DNA from: Chryseobacterium indologenes
Lineage (GTDB): Bacteria; Bacteroidota; Bacteroidia; Flavobacteriales; Weeksellaceae
Length of the DNA stretch: 64,000 nt
Direction of reading: 5' to 3'
Assembly: GCA_016025055.1 (NCBI GenBank)
Contig: CP065590.1
Location: 4,526,001 to 4,590,000, forward strand
Shown here one piece after another: positions 30,991 to 40,496 of the stretch (the first letter of the stretch is position 1; the number at the start of each line of letters is the position of its first letter). Below the pieces are notes generated by a model. It was not told the origin of the DNA and searched no databases. It was given only the letters and a program-made list of their open reading frames with translations. The translations under genes and the position numbers were made by a program.

Positions 30991-32472
30991 TTACACCCAG
31001 TTATGCCCTTGTCTTTCAACCAGTGTATTGCTGTCTTCCGGGCCCCAGCTTCCAGCTTTATAATTGGGAAATGATGAGTCTTTATTATTTTCCCAGGCTT
31101 CCTGGATAGTGGTGACAACGTCCCATGCCTCTTCCACCTGGTCAGAACGCATAAATAAGGTAAGGTCACCAAGTAATGCATCCTGTAATAAAGTTTCATA
31201 AGCTTCAGGAGTATCTTCCTGACAGGCAAAATTATCAAAAATCATTTCCACAGGTTTCAGATCCATGGCAAGTCCTGGCTTCTTGGCCATAAACAGAAGC
31301 CTGATATCCATCATGGGCTGGATGTTAATGATTAACCTGTTGGCGGATAAATGATGTGGAGTATCTGAAAATGTTGAATGAGGCAGCGGTTTAAACTGAA
31401 TGGTAATATAGGAATGTTTTTCTTTCATTTTCTTTCCGGTACGAACGTAAAAAGGCACATCCTGCCATCTGTCGTTGTCCAGATAAAATTTTATAGCAGC
31501 AAATGTTTCTGTGTTTGAATCAGAAGCAATTCCATTTTCCTGGCGATATCCTTTTACTTCGGTTCCGTCGATAATACTTCTCCCATATTGGCCTCTTACA
31601 GCGTAATGATCAACCTGATCGGAAGAAATTCTGCGAATTGCTTTTAAGACATCCACTTTACGATCTCTGATTTCACCGGATTTTAAAGAAGCCGGAGGTT
31701 CCATAGCCACCATGCACAGAATCTGCAACAGGTGATTTTGAATCATATCTTTCAGGGCTCCGGTTTGTTCGTAGAAAGCGCCTCTTGTTTCAACACCTAC
31801 TTCTTCTGCCACCGTAATCTGCACCGATTCTATATATTTATGATCCCAAAGCGGCTCAAAAATAGAATTTCCAAATCTGAAAGCGAGTATATTCTGTACG
31901 GTTTCTTTCCCCAGATAATGATCGATACGGTAGATTTGTTCTTCTTCAAATGTTTCTGCCAGAAGACTGTTCAGCTCAACGGCAGATTGCTTGTTGTGCC
32001 CGAAAGGTTTTTCGATAATGATTCTGTCTTTTTTTGAATCTGAGGCTAATGAAGTATTTTTGATGTGATTGGAAATCGTGGAAATAAAGTTGGGCCCGAT
32101 TGACAAATAGAACAATCGATTGGCTCTCATTCCATAAACGGTATCGAAATCCTTTAATTTCTGATATAAATCTTTATAAGACTGTTCTTCATCCAGCTGG
32201 TGCTGAAAGTAGGTAATATGAGCCTGAAAACCTGCCCAGTCTTCGGAGGTTACCTTCTTTCTTGAAAAATCTTCCAGATTTTCTTTAACGTAATTTCTGA
32301 AATTTTCGTCTGTATTTTCGGCTCTTCCCAGGGCAATAATATTAAAGCCTTTGGGCATCCTTCCATCTATATATAAATTATAAAATGCCGGAAAAAGTTT
32401 TCTTTTGGCCAAATCTCCTGTAGCACCAAAAATAATGATTGTAGTGGGCTGCAAAATTCTATTCTCGTTCAT
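30991..32472 (-). CDS. zwf: Glucose-6-phosphate dehydrogenase
   Basis: A 493-residue NADP-dependent dehydrogenase that oxidises glucose-6-phosphate to the lactone and makes NADPH. The Rossmann motif IIFGATGDLAKRKLFPA is near the N-terminus and the active-site motif RIDHYLGKETVQN near residue 185. I use the start MNENRILQPT at 32472 rather than 32505, because this follows the gnd stop by 11 bases while the longer form would overlap it. It lies between gnd and pgl, so the whole oxidative branch is made from one transcript. Confidence 0.95.
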   Translation of the reverse strand: MNENRILQPTTIIIFGATGDLAKRKLFPAFYNLYIDGRMPKGFNIIALGRAENTDENFRNYVKENLEDFSRKKVTSEDWAGFQAHITYFQHQLDEEQSYKDLYQKLKDFDTVYGMRANRLFYLSIGPNFISTISNHIKNTSLASDSKKDRIIIEKPFGHNKQSAVELNSLLAETFEEEQIYRIDHYLGKETVQNILAFRFGNSIFEPLWDHKYIESVQITVAEEVGVETRGAFYEQTGALKDMIQNHLLQILCMVAMEPPASLKSGEIRDRKVDVLKAIRRISSDQVDHYAVRGQYGRSIIDGTEVKGYRQENGIASDSNTETFAAIKFYLDNDRWQDVPFYVRTGKKMKEKHSYITIQFKPLPHSTFSDTPHHLSANRLIINIQPMMDIRLLFMAKKPGLAMDLKPVEMIFDNFACQEDTPEAYETLLQDALLGDLTLFMRSDQVEEAWDVVTTIQEAWENNKDSSFPNYKAGSWGPEDSNTLVERQGHNWV

Positions 32473-32483
32473 TTTTACCCGGT

Positions 32484-33902
32484 TTATTGATTTACACTCT
32501 GCCATGATGTATGGAAAACGCCCTCTCTGTCAAGGCGCTGATAGGTATGTGCCCCGAAATAATCACGCTGAGCCTGGATTAAATTGATAGGAAGATATTC
32601 TGTGGTATACGCATCAAAATACCCTAAAGCTGTCTGAAGTCCTAAACCTGAAACTCCGCTTGAAACCGCAAAGGCAGCTGTTTTTCTTAAGGAACCTATT
32701 TTTTCTTTCACTATCGCGGCAATATCAGCATCCAATAAAATATTAGACAGATTCGGATCTTTGGTATAAGCTGTATAAAACTTTTCTAACAGGACGGAAC
32801 GAATAATACAACCTCCTCTCCAGATTTTTACTACATCTTTTAAGGGAATCTCAAAGTTATATTCTTCAGAAGCCTTCACGAGTAAGGCCAATCCCTGAGC
32901 ATAGCTTATCAGCGTAGCCAGATATAAGGCATCTCCTACTTCTTTAATGAATTGGTCTGTATTTTCAGGGGTTGCAATTTCTGCTTTAGGATACAATTGA
33001 GAAGCCTGAACCCTCTCCTCTTTATATGCTGATAAAATTCTTGAAGTCACGGCAATATCAATGGTCGGAATGGAAACTCCGATTTCCATGGCTTGCTCGG
33101 AAGTCCACTTTCCGGTTCCCTTTGCCCCTGCCTTATCCAAAATCTGATCGATAAGATATTGATCTGTGAATGTATCTTTTTGCTGGAAAATATCTCTGGT
33201 GATTTCAATCAGGAACGAGTTCATTTCTCCATTGTTCCATTCTCTGAAAACCTCATACAATTGATCATTATTGAGTTTCGCCCCTCTTTTCAGCAAATCG
33301 TAGGCTTCACTGATCAGTTGCATGATTGCATACTCGATTCCGTTGTGTACCATTTTCACATAGTTTCCGGCAGAACCTTTCCCCATATAAGCTGTACAGG
33401 CTTCATTATCTACTTTTGCAGCAATTGCTTCAAGCATTGGTTGTAGAAGGTTGAAAGCTTCTAAATCACCTCCGGGCATTATACTTGGGCCTGTTCTCGC
33501 TCCTTTTTCACCTCCCGAAACGCCCATTCCCATAAAGTGCAGGTTTTTTGAACCCAGATCAGCAATACGTCTGTTTGTATCTTCAAAGTAGGAATTACCG
33601 GCATCAATTACGATATCTCCTTTGCTTAAAAGCGGGGTAATATTTTCGAGTACTGCATCTACAGGCTTTCCGGCGGGAACCATCAGAATAATTTTCCTTG
33701 GGCTTTCCAGTGCAGCTACAAAATCTTCTAAAGATCCTATACCTTTTACTTTCATTGTTGAAGTGGCGCCTTCTTCTAATTCGTTTACTTTTTCTTCGTC
33801 GAGGTCAAATCCTGCGATTGAAAAACCATTATCGGCAATATTATAAAGAAGATTTCGCCCCATTACTCCAAGGCCAACCATTCCGTAATTATATCTCTCC
33901 AT
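32484..33902 (-). CDS. gnd: 6-phosphogluconate dehydrogenase (decarboxylating)
   Basis: A 472-residue NADP-dependent enzyme that converts 6-phosphogluconate to ribulose-5-phosphate, CO2 and NADPH. The N-terminal Rossmann motif is GLGVMGRNLLYNIAD, the substrate-binding loop GVSGGEKGARTGPSIMPGG, and the catalytic segment is KMVHNGIEYAIMQ. The C-terminal tail ends RLDREGVFHTSW, as in the 470-residue dimeric enzymes. It is the first gene of the gnd-zwf-pgl operon. The promoter region upstream shows no clean TAnnTTTG box. Confidence 0.95.
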   Translation of the reverse strand: MERYNYGMVGLGVMGRNLLYNIADNGFSIAGFDLDEEKVNELEEGATSTMKVKGIGSLEDFVAALESPRKIILMVPAGKPVDAVLENITPLLSKGDIVIDAGNSYFEDTNRRIADLGSKNLHFMGMGVSGGEKGARTGPSIMPGGDLEAFNLLQPMLEAIAAKVDNEACTAYMGKGSAGNYVKMVHNGIEYAIMQLISEAYDLLKRGAKLNNDQLYEVFREWNNGEMNSFLIEITRDIFQQKDTFTDQYLIDQILDKAGAKGTGKWTSEQAMEIGVSIPTIDIAVTSRILSAYKEERVQASQLYPKAEIATPENTDQFIKEVGDALYLATLISYAQGLALLVKASEEYNFEIPLKDVVKIWRGGCIIRSVLLEKFYTAYTKDPNLSNILLDADIAAIVKEKIGSLRKTAAFAVSSGVSGLGLQTALGYFDAYTTEYLPINLIQAQRDYFGAHTYQRLDREGVFHTSWQSVNQ

Positions 33903-34273
33903 TGTATTGATATTAATATGAATTCTATTATACAGAGAATAAAATTACGCAAATGCTTAGGAGGAAAAAAATAAAGCAGGTAAAAATTTTCAACTGCTTC
34001 TACTTATCGTTCATTTATAAGTTGATACAATGGTATTATTTTTTTCGTGTTTAAATTTTTATAAAAAAATAAAAATATAGTTTTTTCTGTACAATAGTTT
34101 CCTTTATTTGATCGGAGCCCCTAAATATCAATGTTTTACCACAAAAAACTTTATTCCATAATACCGTATTTTCAATAAACGGAATAAAATTCAATCATTA
34201 TAATGGGAATGATCTATTAAAATGGTACTAGTATTTGAAATAATTAAACTTATCTTTACAAAAATTTAAATTA
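33903..34273. other. Divergent intergenic region before gnd and a hypothetical gene
   Basis: About 370 AT-rich bases that must hold the gnd operon promoter and that of the plus-strand gene at 34274. I see no clear -33/-7 pair, structured RNA or small gene. TATCTTTA near 34252 is one base off the consensus. Confidence 0.35.
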
Positions 34274-34633
34274 ATGAACTACAAGCTTGAGCTCAATACT
34301 CAGGAGCCTAATTCTAAAATTGTTTTTAATACCATCATATTTGATTCTTTTAAAATTAATATCGTTGAAAGATACATTGGGTCTGCAAAATCCCGTCCTA
34401 CATTGTGTGAGGCTCTGTTTAAAGTGAGAACTTTAGATGACCAGCTCGTTCAGAGAAGAGATGGAAATACGAGAGTAAAGATCAAAGGAGATGATTTTGA
34501 AACGTATCAGGGATTATCAAAAACCCTGAATTCTTATGAGTACAAAAACAAACTCCTTAGCAGAAAAGATGCTGATCAGGATTATGTTCACTTTATTTTG
34601 AGATTAGTTATTACCAATTACGATCTTAACTAG
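34274..34633 (+). CDS. Hypothetical protein, 119 residues
   Basis: I do not recognise this protein. It is soluble, without a signal peptide or membrane segment, about balanced in charge, and looks beta-rich in the first 60 residues (KIVFNTIIFDSFKINIVERY) and mixed after that (RVKIKGDDFETYQGLSKTL). A single cysteine lies near residue 45. Coding bias resembles the surrounding genes and a very strong terminator follows 125 bases downstream, which supports a real gene. It stands alone between the pentose phosphate operon and the DUF1573 gene. Confidence 0.65.
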   Translation: MNYKLELNTQEPNSKIVFNTIIFDSFKINIVERYIGSAKSRPTLCEALFKVRTLDDQLVQRRDGNTRVKIKGDDFETYQGLSKTLNSYEYKNKLLSRKDADQDYVHFILRLVITNYDLN

Positions 34634-34759
34634 TACTTATTGCAATCTTTCTTTACACTTCAGAAAAATGAATGCCTATATTCATTTTTCATGTGTTATT
34701 CTCCGGATTGAAATCATAGAGCGGGGCTGGCTCCGTTTTTAATATAAGAACAAATAAAA

Positions 34760-34804
34760 GCATAAAACCCGGAATTTCTTTTCTAGAAATTCCGGGTTTT
34801 ATGC
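34760..34804. terminator. Long perfect hairpin, bidirectional terminator
   Basis: A 19-bp perfect inverted repeat: GCATAAAACCCGGAATTTC (34760-34778) and its complement at 34786-34804 around a 7-base loop. The GC core is flanked by A and T tracts on both sides. It lies between convergent genes. Confidence 0.8.
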
Positions 34805-34942
34805 TGTAATATATCCGTAAGAATCAGTACTGTCCGTGATCTTTAGAAACCGGAGTATTTATACTTATTTCTATTTTTACACCTTTTCAGAAGTCTTAAA
34901 AAACGCATGAAAAACATGCCCTTGCTTATAGAAATAAAAAAA

Positions 34943-34963
34943 GACGGAAAAAGATTTTCCGTC
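34943..34963 (-). terminator. Terminator after the DUF1573 gene
   Basis: GACGGAAAA (34943-34951) pairs with TTTTCCGTC (34955-34963); a T-run follows on the minus strand. It lies 62 bases after the stop of the DUF1573 gene. Confidence 0.8.
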
Positions 34964-35024
34964 CGGTTAATGATATTATCTCATTGCAGACCTTCTTTGA
35001 AAGAAAGTCCGGGGCTTTTAGTCC

Positions 35025-35432
35025 TTATTTTACCACTCCTTTGAATGAAAGTGTTTTAGGTGTTTTGCTTTCGCTTGTCGTAACATTTACAGTTTTCATA
35101 AATGGTCCTGCCGCGGCTGCATTAAAACTTGCTTCTACAAATCCTTTTTTCCCCGGCTGGATCGGAGTTTTTGTGTAGTCTGCTGTGGTACATCCGCAAG
35201 AAGGTGCTACATTTTGAATAACAATGGGTTTTGAACCGGTATTGGTAAATTCAAATCTGATTAATTTCGGTTTTCCCTGAGGAATTGTTCCTACATCGAT
35301 AGATTCTTTATTCCATTTGATGGCATCAGCCAATAGGTTAACAACAGAAACTCCTCCGTCAGCGATAACATTTGCATAAAAAGGAGAAAAGGCCAAGACA
35401 GCAAGAAGTGCAGTGATTTTTAAATTTTTCAT
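35025..35432 (-). CDS. DUF1573 domain-containing exported protein
   Basis: A 135-residue exported protein. A signal peptide (MKNLKITALLAVLAF...) is followed by one DUF1573 immunoglobulin-like domain with the family core FEFTNTGSKPIVIQNVAPSC, then GCTTADYTKTPIQPGKKG. The CGC pair is typical. The function is unknown; the family is widespread in Bacteroidota and resembles ASH/MSP-type adhesion or assembly domains. It has its own promoter box (minus-strand TACATTTG) and terminator and is divergent from the two-component system genes. Confidence 0.88.
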   Translation of the reverse strand: MKNLKITALLAVLAFSPFYANVIADGGVSVVNLLADAIKWNKESIDVGTIPQGKPKLIRFEFTNTGSKPIVIQNVAPSCGCTTADYTKTPIQPGKKGFVEASFNAAAAGPFMKTVNVTTSESKTPKTLSFKGVVK

Positions 35433-35485
35433 GAGTATATATTTTAATTATTAAACTTACATGACAGGTTTTACGTTTGTTTCAG

Positions 35486-35493
35486 CAAATGTA
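35486..35493 (-). promoter_or_regulatory. Promoter -7 box of the DUF1573 gene
   Basis: Minus-strand TACATTTG, a perfect TAnnTTTG match, 54 bases before the ATG. Confidence 0.55.
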
Positions 35494-35545
35494 AAACCCA
35501 ATGTTGAGAGAAGTTGTTAACCACTTTCAAACATTTGTTAATGAG

Positions 35546-35578
35546 TTGTTAATAGCTGGCAATAAATAGATATTTTTG
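35546..35578 (+). promoter_or_regulatory. Promoter of the two-component system
   Basis: TTG (35546-35548) and TATTTTTG (35571-35578) with a 22-base spacer fit the Bacteroidota promoter consensus. The kinase ATG is 20 bases downstream. Confidence 0.65.
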
Positions 35579-35597
35579 GATAATATTGCTTCGGCTA

Positions 35598-36845
35598 ATG
35601 GAAATAAAGAAACTTAATATCATCATCACCCTGGGTTTTGTGGCTATTATCGGTATTTTAATAGCTCAACTTCTCTGGGCCCGGCAAGCCTATACGCTTG
35701 AAGATCAGAAGTTCAACCAGAAAGTAAATATTGCGTTGATGGAGGTGGTAGAAAAATTGTCAGGTAAAGAAAATTCCTTTACCGAAAATCCGGTACAGAA
35801 TATTGCCAACGATTATTACCTTGTCAGCATCAATAAAGAAATTCATCCTACCGTCCTGGAATATTATTTGAAAACATCATTCAACCGTTTTCAGATCCAT
35901 ACCGATTACGTGTATGCTTTATATAACTGCCATAATGATAAGATGATCTACGGAAAATACATCTCTTCTGCCCAGGAAAGTTCTAAAACCAAAGTAATCC
36001 GCTTTCCGAAACATAAAAATCTGGTGTACTATTTTTCGATCCGTTTTCCTGATAAAAACACTTATCTGATCAGCTCTCTCCGGTTCTGGTATGTTCTTAC
36101 GTTTGCCCTTATCATTATTTTGCTGGTCTATGTATATTCTATTTATACAATTATCCAGCAAAAGAAATTTTCTGAGCTTCAGCGCGATTTTATCAATAAT
36201 ATGACGCATGAGTTTAAAACGCCGTTGTCATCCATCCTGCTGGCCTCGGAATCTCTTAACAAACAATCTGCCGTGCAGGAAAATACGAAACTGCAAACCT
36301 ATACTTCGATCATCATCAATCAGAGCCTGAAATTGAACAGCCATATCGAAAAAATACTCAATATTGCTAAAAATGATGCTTCAGGACTTTCTTTAAAACT
36401 ACAAAAAATCACGTTACTTCCTTTTTTGCAGCATATTGCGGAATCTGTAAAGCAGAAAAATGAAAATGTGAGTATTGAAATAGCTATTGACCCCGGTATT
36501 TTCATTACTGCTGATGAATTTCATTTCAGCAATATCATCTACAATCTTCTGGATAATTCCGTTAAATACTGCGAGATTCAACCTGAAATCATGATTTCGT
36601 CACATAAAACGACCAAAGGCATTTATCTATCCTTTAAAGATAACGGAATGGGGATTCCTGCTAAAAATATTCCTCATATCTTTGATAAATTTTACCGAGT
36701 AAATACAGTGAAAAGTGACGAGATTAACGGTTTTGGATTGGGCCTTTTTTATGTAAAAAAGATTGTTCAGCAGCACAACTGGAAAATTTCCGTTGAAAAT
36801 AATCCGGATGGAGGAATTACGACCACGCTTTTCATTCCTTTTTAA
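35598..36845 (+). CDS. Membrane sensor histidine kinase
   Basis: A 415-residue two-component kinase. The first transmembrane helix is at residues 8-28 and the second at about 160-183, enclosing a periplasmic sensing domain of about 130 residues without a named fold. The HisKA domain has the phospho-accepting His in NNMTHEFKTPLSS (near 208), and the HATPase domain has IIYNLLDNSVKY (N box), DNGMGIP and GFGLGLFYV (G boxes). I start at the ATG at 35598 just after the promoter, not the upstream TTG. It is followed 10 bases later by its OmpR-type response regulator. Confidence 0.92.
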   Translation: MEIKKLNIIITLGFVAIIGILIAQLLWARQAYTLEDQKFNQKVNIALMEVVEKLSGKENSFTENPVQNIANDYYLVSINKEIHPTVLEYYLKTSFNRFQIHTDYVYALYNCHNDKMIYGKYISSAQESSKTKVIRFPKHKNLVYYFSIRFPDKNTYLISSLRFWYVLTFALIIILLVYVYSIYTIIQQKKFSELQRDFINNMTHEFKTPLSSILLASESLNKQSAVQENTKLQTYTSIIINQSLKLNSHIEKILNIAKNDASGLSLKLQKITLLPFLQHIAESVKQKNENVSIEIAIDPGIFITADEFHFSNIIYNLLDNSVKYCEIQPEIMISSHKTTKGIYLSFKDNGMGIPAKNIPHIFDKFYRVNTVKSDEINGFGLGLFYVKKIVQQHNWKISVENNPDGGITTTLFIPF

Positions 36846-36855
36846 AATATCTGAC

Positions 36856-37540
36856 ATGGAGAAATCAAAAATTTTATATGCTGAAGATGATGAGACAATC
36901 GCTTTCCTGATCCAGGACAGCCTGGAAAATTATTATCAGATCAATCATTATCCGGATGGAAAATCGGCCCTCAACGCCTTCAACAGCCAGAATTTTGATA
37001 TTTGCTTGCTCGATATTATGATGCCTGAAATCAACGGTTTTGATCTGGCTAAAAAAATCCGTGAAGAGAATTCTGAGATCCCGATCATTTTTATTTCTGC
37101 CAAAGCGCTAAAAGAAGACAGAATCAAAGGATTAAAAATTGGTGCTGATGATTATCTGGTGAAGCCCTTCAGCATCGAGGAATTAATCCTTAAGATCGAA
37201 GTTTTTCTGAAACGTTCCAAAAAAACACAGACTGTCCCTTTGCAATACAAGGTCGGAAAATTTGATTTTGATCCTAAAAATTACACGCTGCAATGTGATG
37301 AATGCTCTGTCACCCTTACCCAAAGAGAATCTGAGCTTCTCCTGTATTTCATCCGAAGCAAGAATATTGTATTAAAAAGACAGGATATTTTGCAGGCCAT
37401 CTGGGGTGATGACGATTATTTTTATGGGGCGAAGCCTTGATGTATTTATTTCCCGGTTGCGAAAAATATTAGTCAATGAACAGAATATACTCATTGAAAA
37501 TATACATGGAATAGGTTTTAGGTTTTCGGAGAAGTCTTAA
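36856..37540 (+). CDS. OmpR-family response regulator (frameshifted in this sequence)
   Basis: A regulator of about 227 residues paired with the kinase upstream. The receiver domain has acidic residues YAEDDE, phospho-acceptor Asp in CLLDIMMPEING and the lysine in DDYLVKPFS. The C-terminal winged helix (LTQRESELLLYFI) is cut by a one-base insertion in a T-run at 37419-37423: as written the chain ends DDYFYGAKP, while four Ts give DDYFMGRSLDVFISRLRKIL and an end GIGFRFSEKS at 37540. The repaired part is the recognition helix and wing, so as written the protein could not bind DNA. The open frame extends upstream into the kinase; the real start is MEKSKILYAEDD. Confidence 0.9.
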
Positions 37541-37545
37541 AAAGC

Positions 37546-38978
37546 CTATGAAAAAACCTTTGCCAATACTACTCCCACTACCAGAGCCACTACAGCAGCG
37601 ATAACAATTCTGGTATAATCGGTTTTGCTGTTCTTTATTTCCGTATTCAACCGGGAATTCTCCTGTTGAAGAGATTCCATTCCGGCTTTTAAAGAGGCGG
37701 TTTTTTCATTGATCGCTGATTGTATATTTTTTCGTGAAGGAGGGCAATTTCTTTTTTATAGCTTTCCATTTCTTCCTGACGCTGTTTCTGCTGTTCTGCA
37801 AAGTTCTTTTGCGTCTCCTGAAGTTGTCTGGCTGATGATTCCTGAAATTTCTGGAATTCTTCGGTTCTCTTTGAAAGCTGTTCCGTCAGCGTTTTTATTT
37901 GTTCGCCATGTTTTTCTGAAAGATCTTTTTTCAGCTTCTCTACTTCTTCATTCCGGACTTTAAGCTGTTCTGTAAATGTTTTAACCTGATTTTCGGCCTG
38001 CTCTTTGAAGGTTTTCTGGGCTTCTGTAAATTCGTCGTTCTTTTTTTTAAGCTGCTTTTCCAGTGTTAAAACCTGTTCCGCAAATTGCTTGGTGACATCT
38101 TTTTTAACCTCATCAATCAGCAACGCCCTGGAATTAGATTTTTCATGTGAGAGTTTCTCTACTATTGCATGAAGGCCTGCACCATAATCATGAGGCAGAT
38201 GGAATCTTTTATCGGCCAGCTTATCCAGCAGGGTTTCATCCACTGTATGTCCGATAGCCGTTACCGTTACTGCCTGTAAGTCAATAAATAGCTCAGACAG
38301 AACAATATCATTAAAAGTTTCCATACTCTGGCGGTCTCCTCCTCCCCTTACCAATGCAATGATATCATAATCCAATACAGAAACCTCCTCCAGTTTTGAG
38401 ACTATCGAGGTAGATGAAGTAATACTGCAGGTATATTCCGAAATCTGAAAATACTTCTGTGAAACATCCAGACCTTCGGCAAAATCACGCTGAACAATCG
38501 CATTATTTCCATAAATATTGGCAATTCTGATCGGTTCATCTTTTAAAATTTTGTCCCTGATCATAGATTCAAGATCTTTAGAGCCTTTTTCAAGTTTTTT
38601 CTGGATCAGCTCATATCGCTGCAGCTCTTCTTCTGAAATGGCTCTCTCTTCCTGCTGAATAATCTCGTCCACTACAAAACGCAGTTCTACTGATGAGTTC
38701 TTGATACTTTTTTCAATATATCCTCTCAGGGTATAGACTTCATTATTTTCAATCTTACTTCTTAATAGGGCCGAAACACGTACCCCGATTGAAATATTAT
38801 CAGATTCTGAAAACAAATTGTCATAGTAATAGTTTCCATAGGCTTTCCCACCTCCAAAAGCATACCTTCCTTTGAGATAAATGAGATTAATTGTTGCATT
38901 CAGTTTTAAAGCATTGCTGAATAAGCCCAGGACAGATCCGGGTGAATATATCTGATAAGCAAGTTCGTTTCCCTGCAT
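37546..38978 (-). CDS. Exonuclease VII large subunit-like protein with C-terminal coiled coil and membrane anchor (frameshifted in this sequence)
   Basis: Repaired length is about 476 residues. An N-terminal OB-like part (residues 1-110) is followed by an XseA-like nuclease core with IYGNNAIVQRDF, DIIALVRGGGDRQSMETFND and AIGHTVDETLLDKLADKRFH. Residues 290-410 are a long coiled coil with repeats such as KTFTEQL and EQIKTLTEQL. The frame breaks at six T (37727-37732): as written it ends QRSMKKPPL, and with one more base it continues to KTDYTRIVIAAVVALVVGVV, a transmembrane anchor, stopping at 37546. Classical XseA has a proline-rich APTPSAAAE segment after the GHETD motif; here it is LPHDYGAGLHA, so activity may differ. 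No xseB is adjacent. Confidence 0.78.
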
Positions 38979-39275
38979 GGTATGAATAGAGAATTAAATG
39001 ATGTCTTCAAAGGTATTGCTATTTTATGATATTAGGGAGTTTGTGGTTTATAAAATAAGTCATATGAAAACATTTACTTCAATTTTTTCAATCATATCCT
39101 ATGGAAAATATTATTATTTCATCTTATCCTTTTATGTTATAAAAGATAATCTGTCTTTCCTCATTTTCTTAGTTCCGGAATTCTTTGTAATTTGCATTGA
39201 GCTTGTTTGTTGCAGATCTGGAAACAAAGAAAGGCTCTCTGATGATCCGGACACCATATAAAACCGTAAAACCAA

Positions 39276-39854
39276 ATGCTTTTAGAAAAACTCCTGAAGG
39301 AATTTAATGTACATGAAAACCTGTTCAGTACGGAAGAATCCAGAGTATTTGATCAATATTTTGAGCAGATACAGGTTCCGAGGAATACGTTTTTGGTTCA
39401 GGAAGGGGAAATAGAAAAATACAGCTATTTCATATTTAAAGGTATCGCCCGTTGCTGGACATTAAATCATAAGGGGGAAGAGCAGGTCTTCTGGTTTTGT
39501 AAAGAAGGGACCTTTTCCATGTCTAATATCTCATTTACCCTGCAGCAAAAATCAACCTTTACTGTACAAACTGTTGTAGACAGCAGTATCTACAGAATTG
39601 ACAAAGAGAAAACAGAACAGTTATATACAGCCCTACCGAATGTAAAAAATGTATTTGGTGATTTAACTGCGCAGCTCCTGAACAGATTGCTACAAAGAAA
39701 TATTGACCTGATTAAATATTCACCCGAACAGTATTACCTGCAGATGATACATGAGTATGGAATCACTTTAAATTATATTCCTTTAAAAGATATTGCATCC
39801 TATCTCGGGATTACACCACAGGCTTTAAGCAGAATCAGGAAACGTATTTTTTAA
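39276..39854 (+). CDS. Crp/Fnr-family transcriptional regulator
   Basis: A 192-residue regulator of the Bacteroidota Crp/Fnr type. The N-terminal cyclic-nucleotide-binding-like domain (FLVQEGEIEKYSYFIFKG) and dimer helix are followed by a short winged helix (IPLKDIASYLGITPQALSR). It lacks an FNR cysteine set. The acetyltransferase gene starts 59 bases later on the same strand and may be co-transcribed. A 297-base region upstream shows no other gene. Confidence 0.87.
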   Translation: MLLEKLLKEFNVHENLFSTEESRVFDQYFEQIQVPRNTFLVQEGEIEKYSYFIFKGIARCWTLNHKGEEQVFWFCKEGTFSMSNISFTLQQKSTFTVQTVVDSSIYRIDKEKTEQLYTALPNVKNVFGDLTAQLLNRLLQRNIDLIKYSPEQYYLQMIHEYGITLNYIPLKDIASYLGITPQALSRIRKRIF

Positions 39855-39913
39855 CCTGGGTTCAGCAGAGAATATTGATAAAGACCGACCTTTGCTTTTC
39901 AAAAATTACCATT

Positions 39914-40345
39914 ATGATTAGAGAGATTACAACATCAGACTACCCCCGTTTGATGGAAATATGGGAAAGTGCGGTTGTACATACCCATGATTTTCTGAAA
40001 GAAGAAGATTTTACGTATTACAAACAGGCCATTCCCGGTTATTTTGAACATGTTATCCTTTTCGGGATTGAAGAAAACAATCAGTTAGCCGGATTCATCG
40101 GTGTCAGTGAGGGAAATATTGAGATGTTATTTATTCACAATGACTTCCGGGGCAAAGGATTGGGTAAAAAACTGATTATCTATGGGGTGGAATATCTTGG
40201 AATCACTCAGGTGGATGTGAATGAACAAAATATTCAGGCTGTTGGATTTTATAAGCATATGAAATTTAAGGTTTTGAAAAGATCTGAACTGGATGGACAA
40301 GGAAAAAGCTATCCGATTTTGCATATGACGCTTAGCAAAGACTAA
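39914..40345 (+). CDS. GNAT-family N-acetyltransferase
   Basis: A 143-residue acetyltransferase. The acetyl-CoA-binding motif is FRGKGLGKKLIIYGVEY (Q/RxxGxG/A core RGKGLG), followed by the C-terminal EQNIQAVGFYKHMKFKV. The upstream frame starts at 39875, but the ATG at 39914 (MIREITTSDYP) is the usual GNAT start. The substrate is unknown; the family includes amino-acid, antibiotic and protein acetyltransferases. It lies after a Crp/Fnr gene and before a terminator. Confidence 0.9.
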   Translation: MIREITTSDYPRLMEIWESAVVHTHDFLKEEDFTYYKQAIPGYFEHVILFGIEENNQLAGFIGVSEGNIEMLFIHNDFRGKGLGKKLIIYGVEYLGITQVDVNEQNIQAVGFYKHMKFKVLKRSELDGQGKSYPILHMTLSKD

Positions 40346-40366
40346 ATAAGGGTTTTCCGAAAATAA

Positions 40367-40393
40367 CAAAAGAGACTTCAGAAGTCTCTTTTG
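40367..40393 (+). terminator. Terminator after the acetyltransferase
   Basis: CAAAAGAGACTTC (40367-40379) and GAAGTCTCTTTTG (40381-40393) form a long stem with a T-tract at its end. Confidence 0.75.
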
Positions 40394-40411
40394 CCTTAAG
40401 GAGATAGTAAG

Positions 40412-40436
40412 ATTTTCCCGGCTCTGCCGGGAAAAT
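40412..40436 (-). terminator. Terminator after the C1q-like gene cluster
   Basis: A perfect 10-bp stem ATTTTCCCGG / CCGGGAAAAT with loop CTCTG, 60 bases after the last gene of the minus-strand cluster. Confidence 0.65.
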
Positions 40437-40496
40437 ATCCCCAGCATCTTATATAAAAATTCGAGCAAAAATTAAGATGATATAAGATGAATTTCT

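Noticed and set aside
38998..39261. Plus-strand 87-codon frame before the Crp/Fnr gene
   Set aside because: No domain; it looks hydrophobic and AT-driven, and no clear promoter or translation start supports it.
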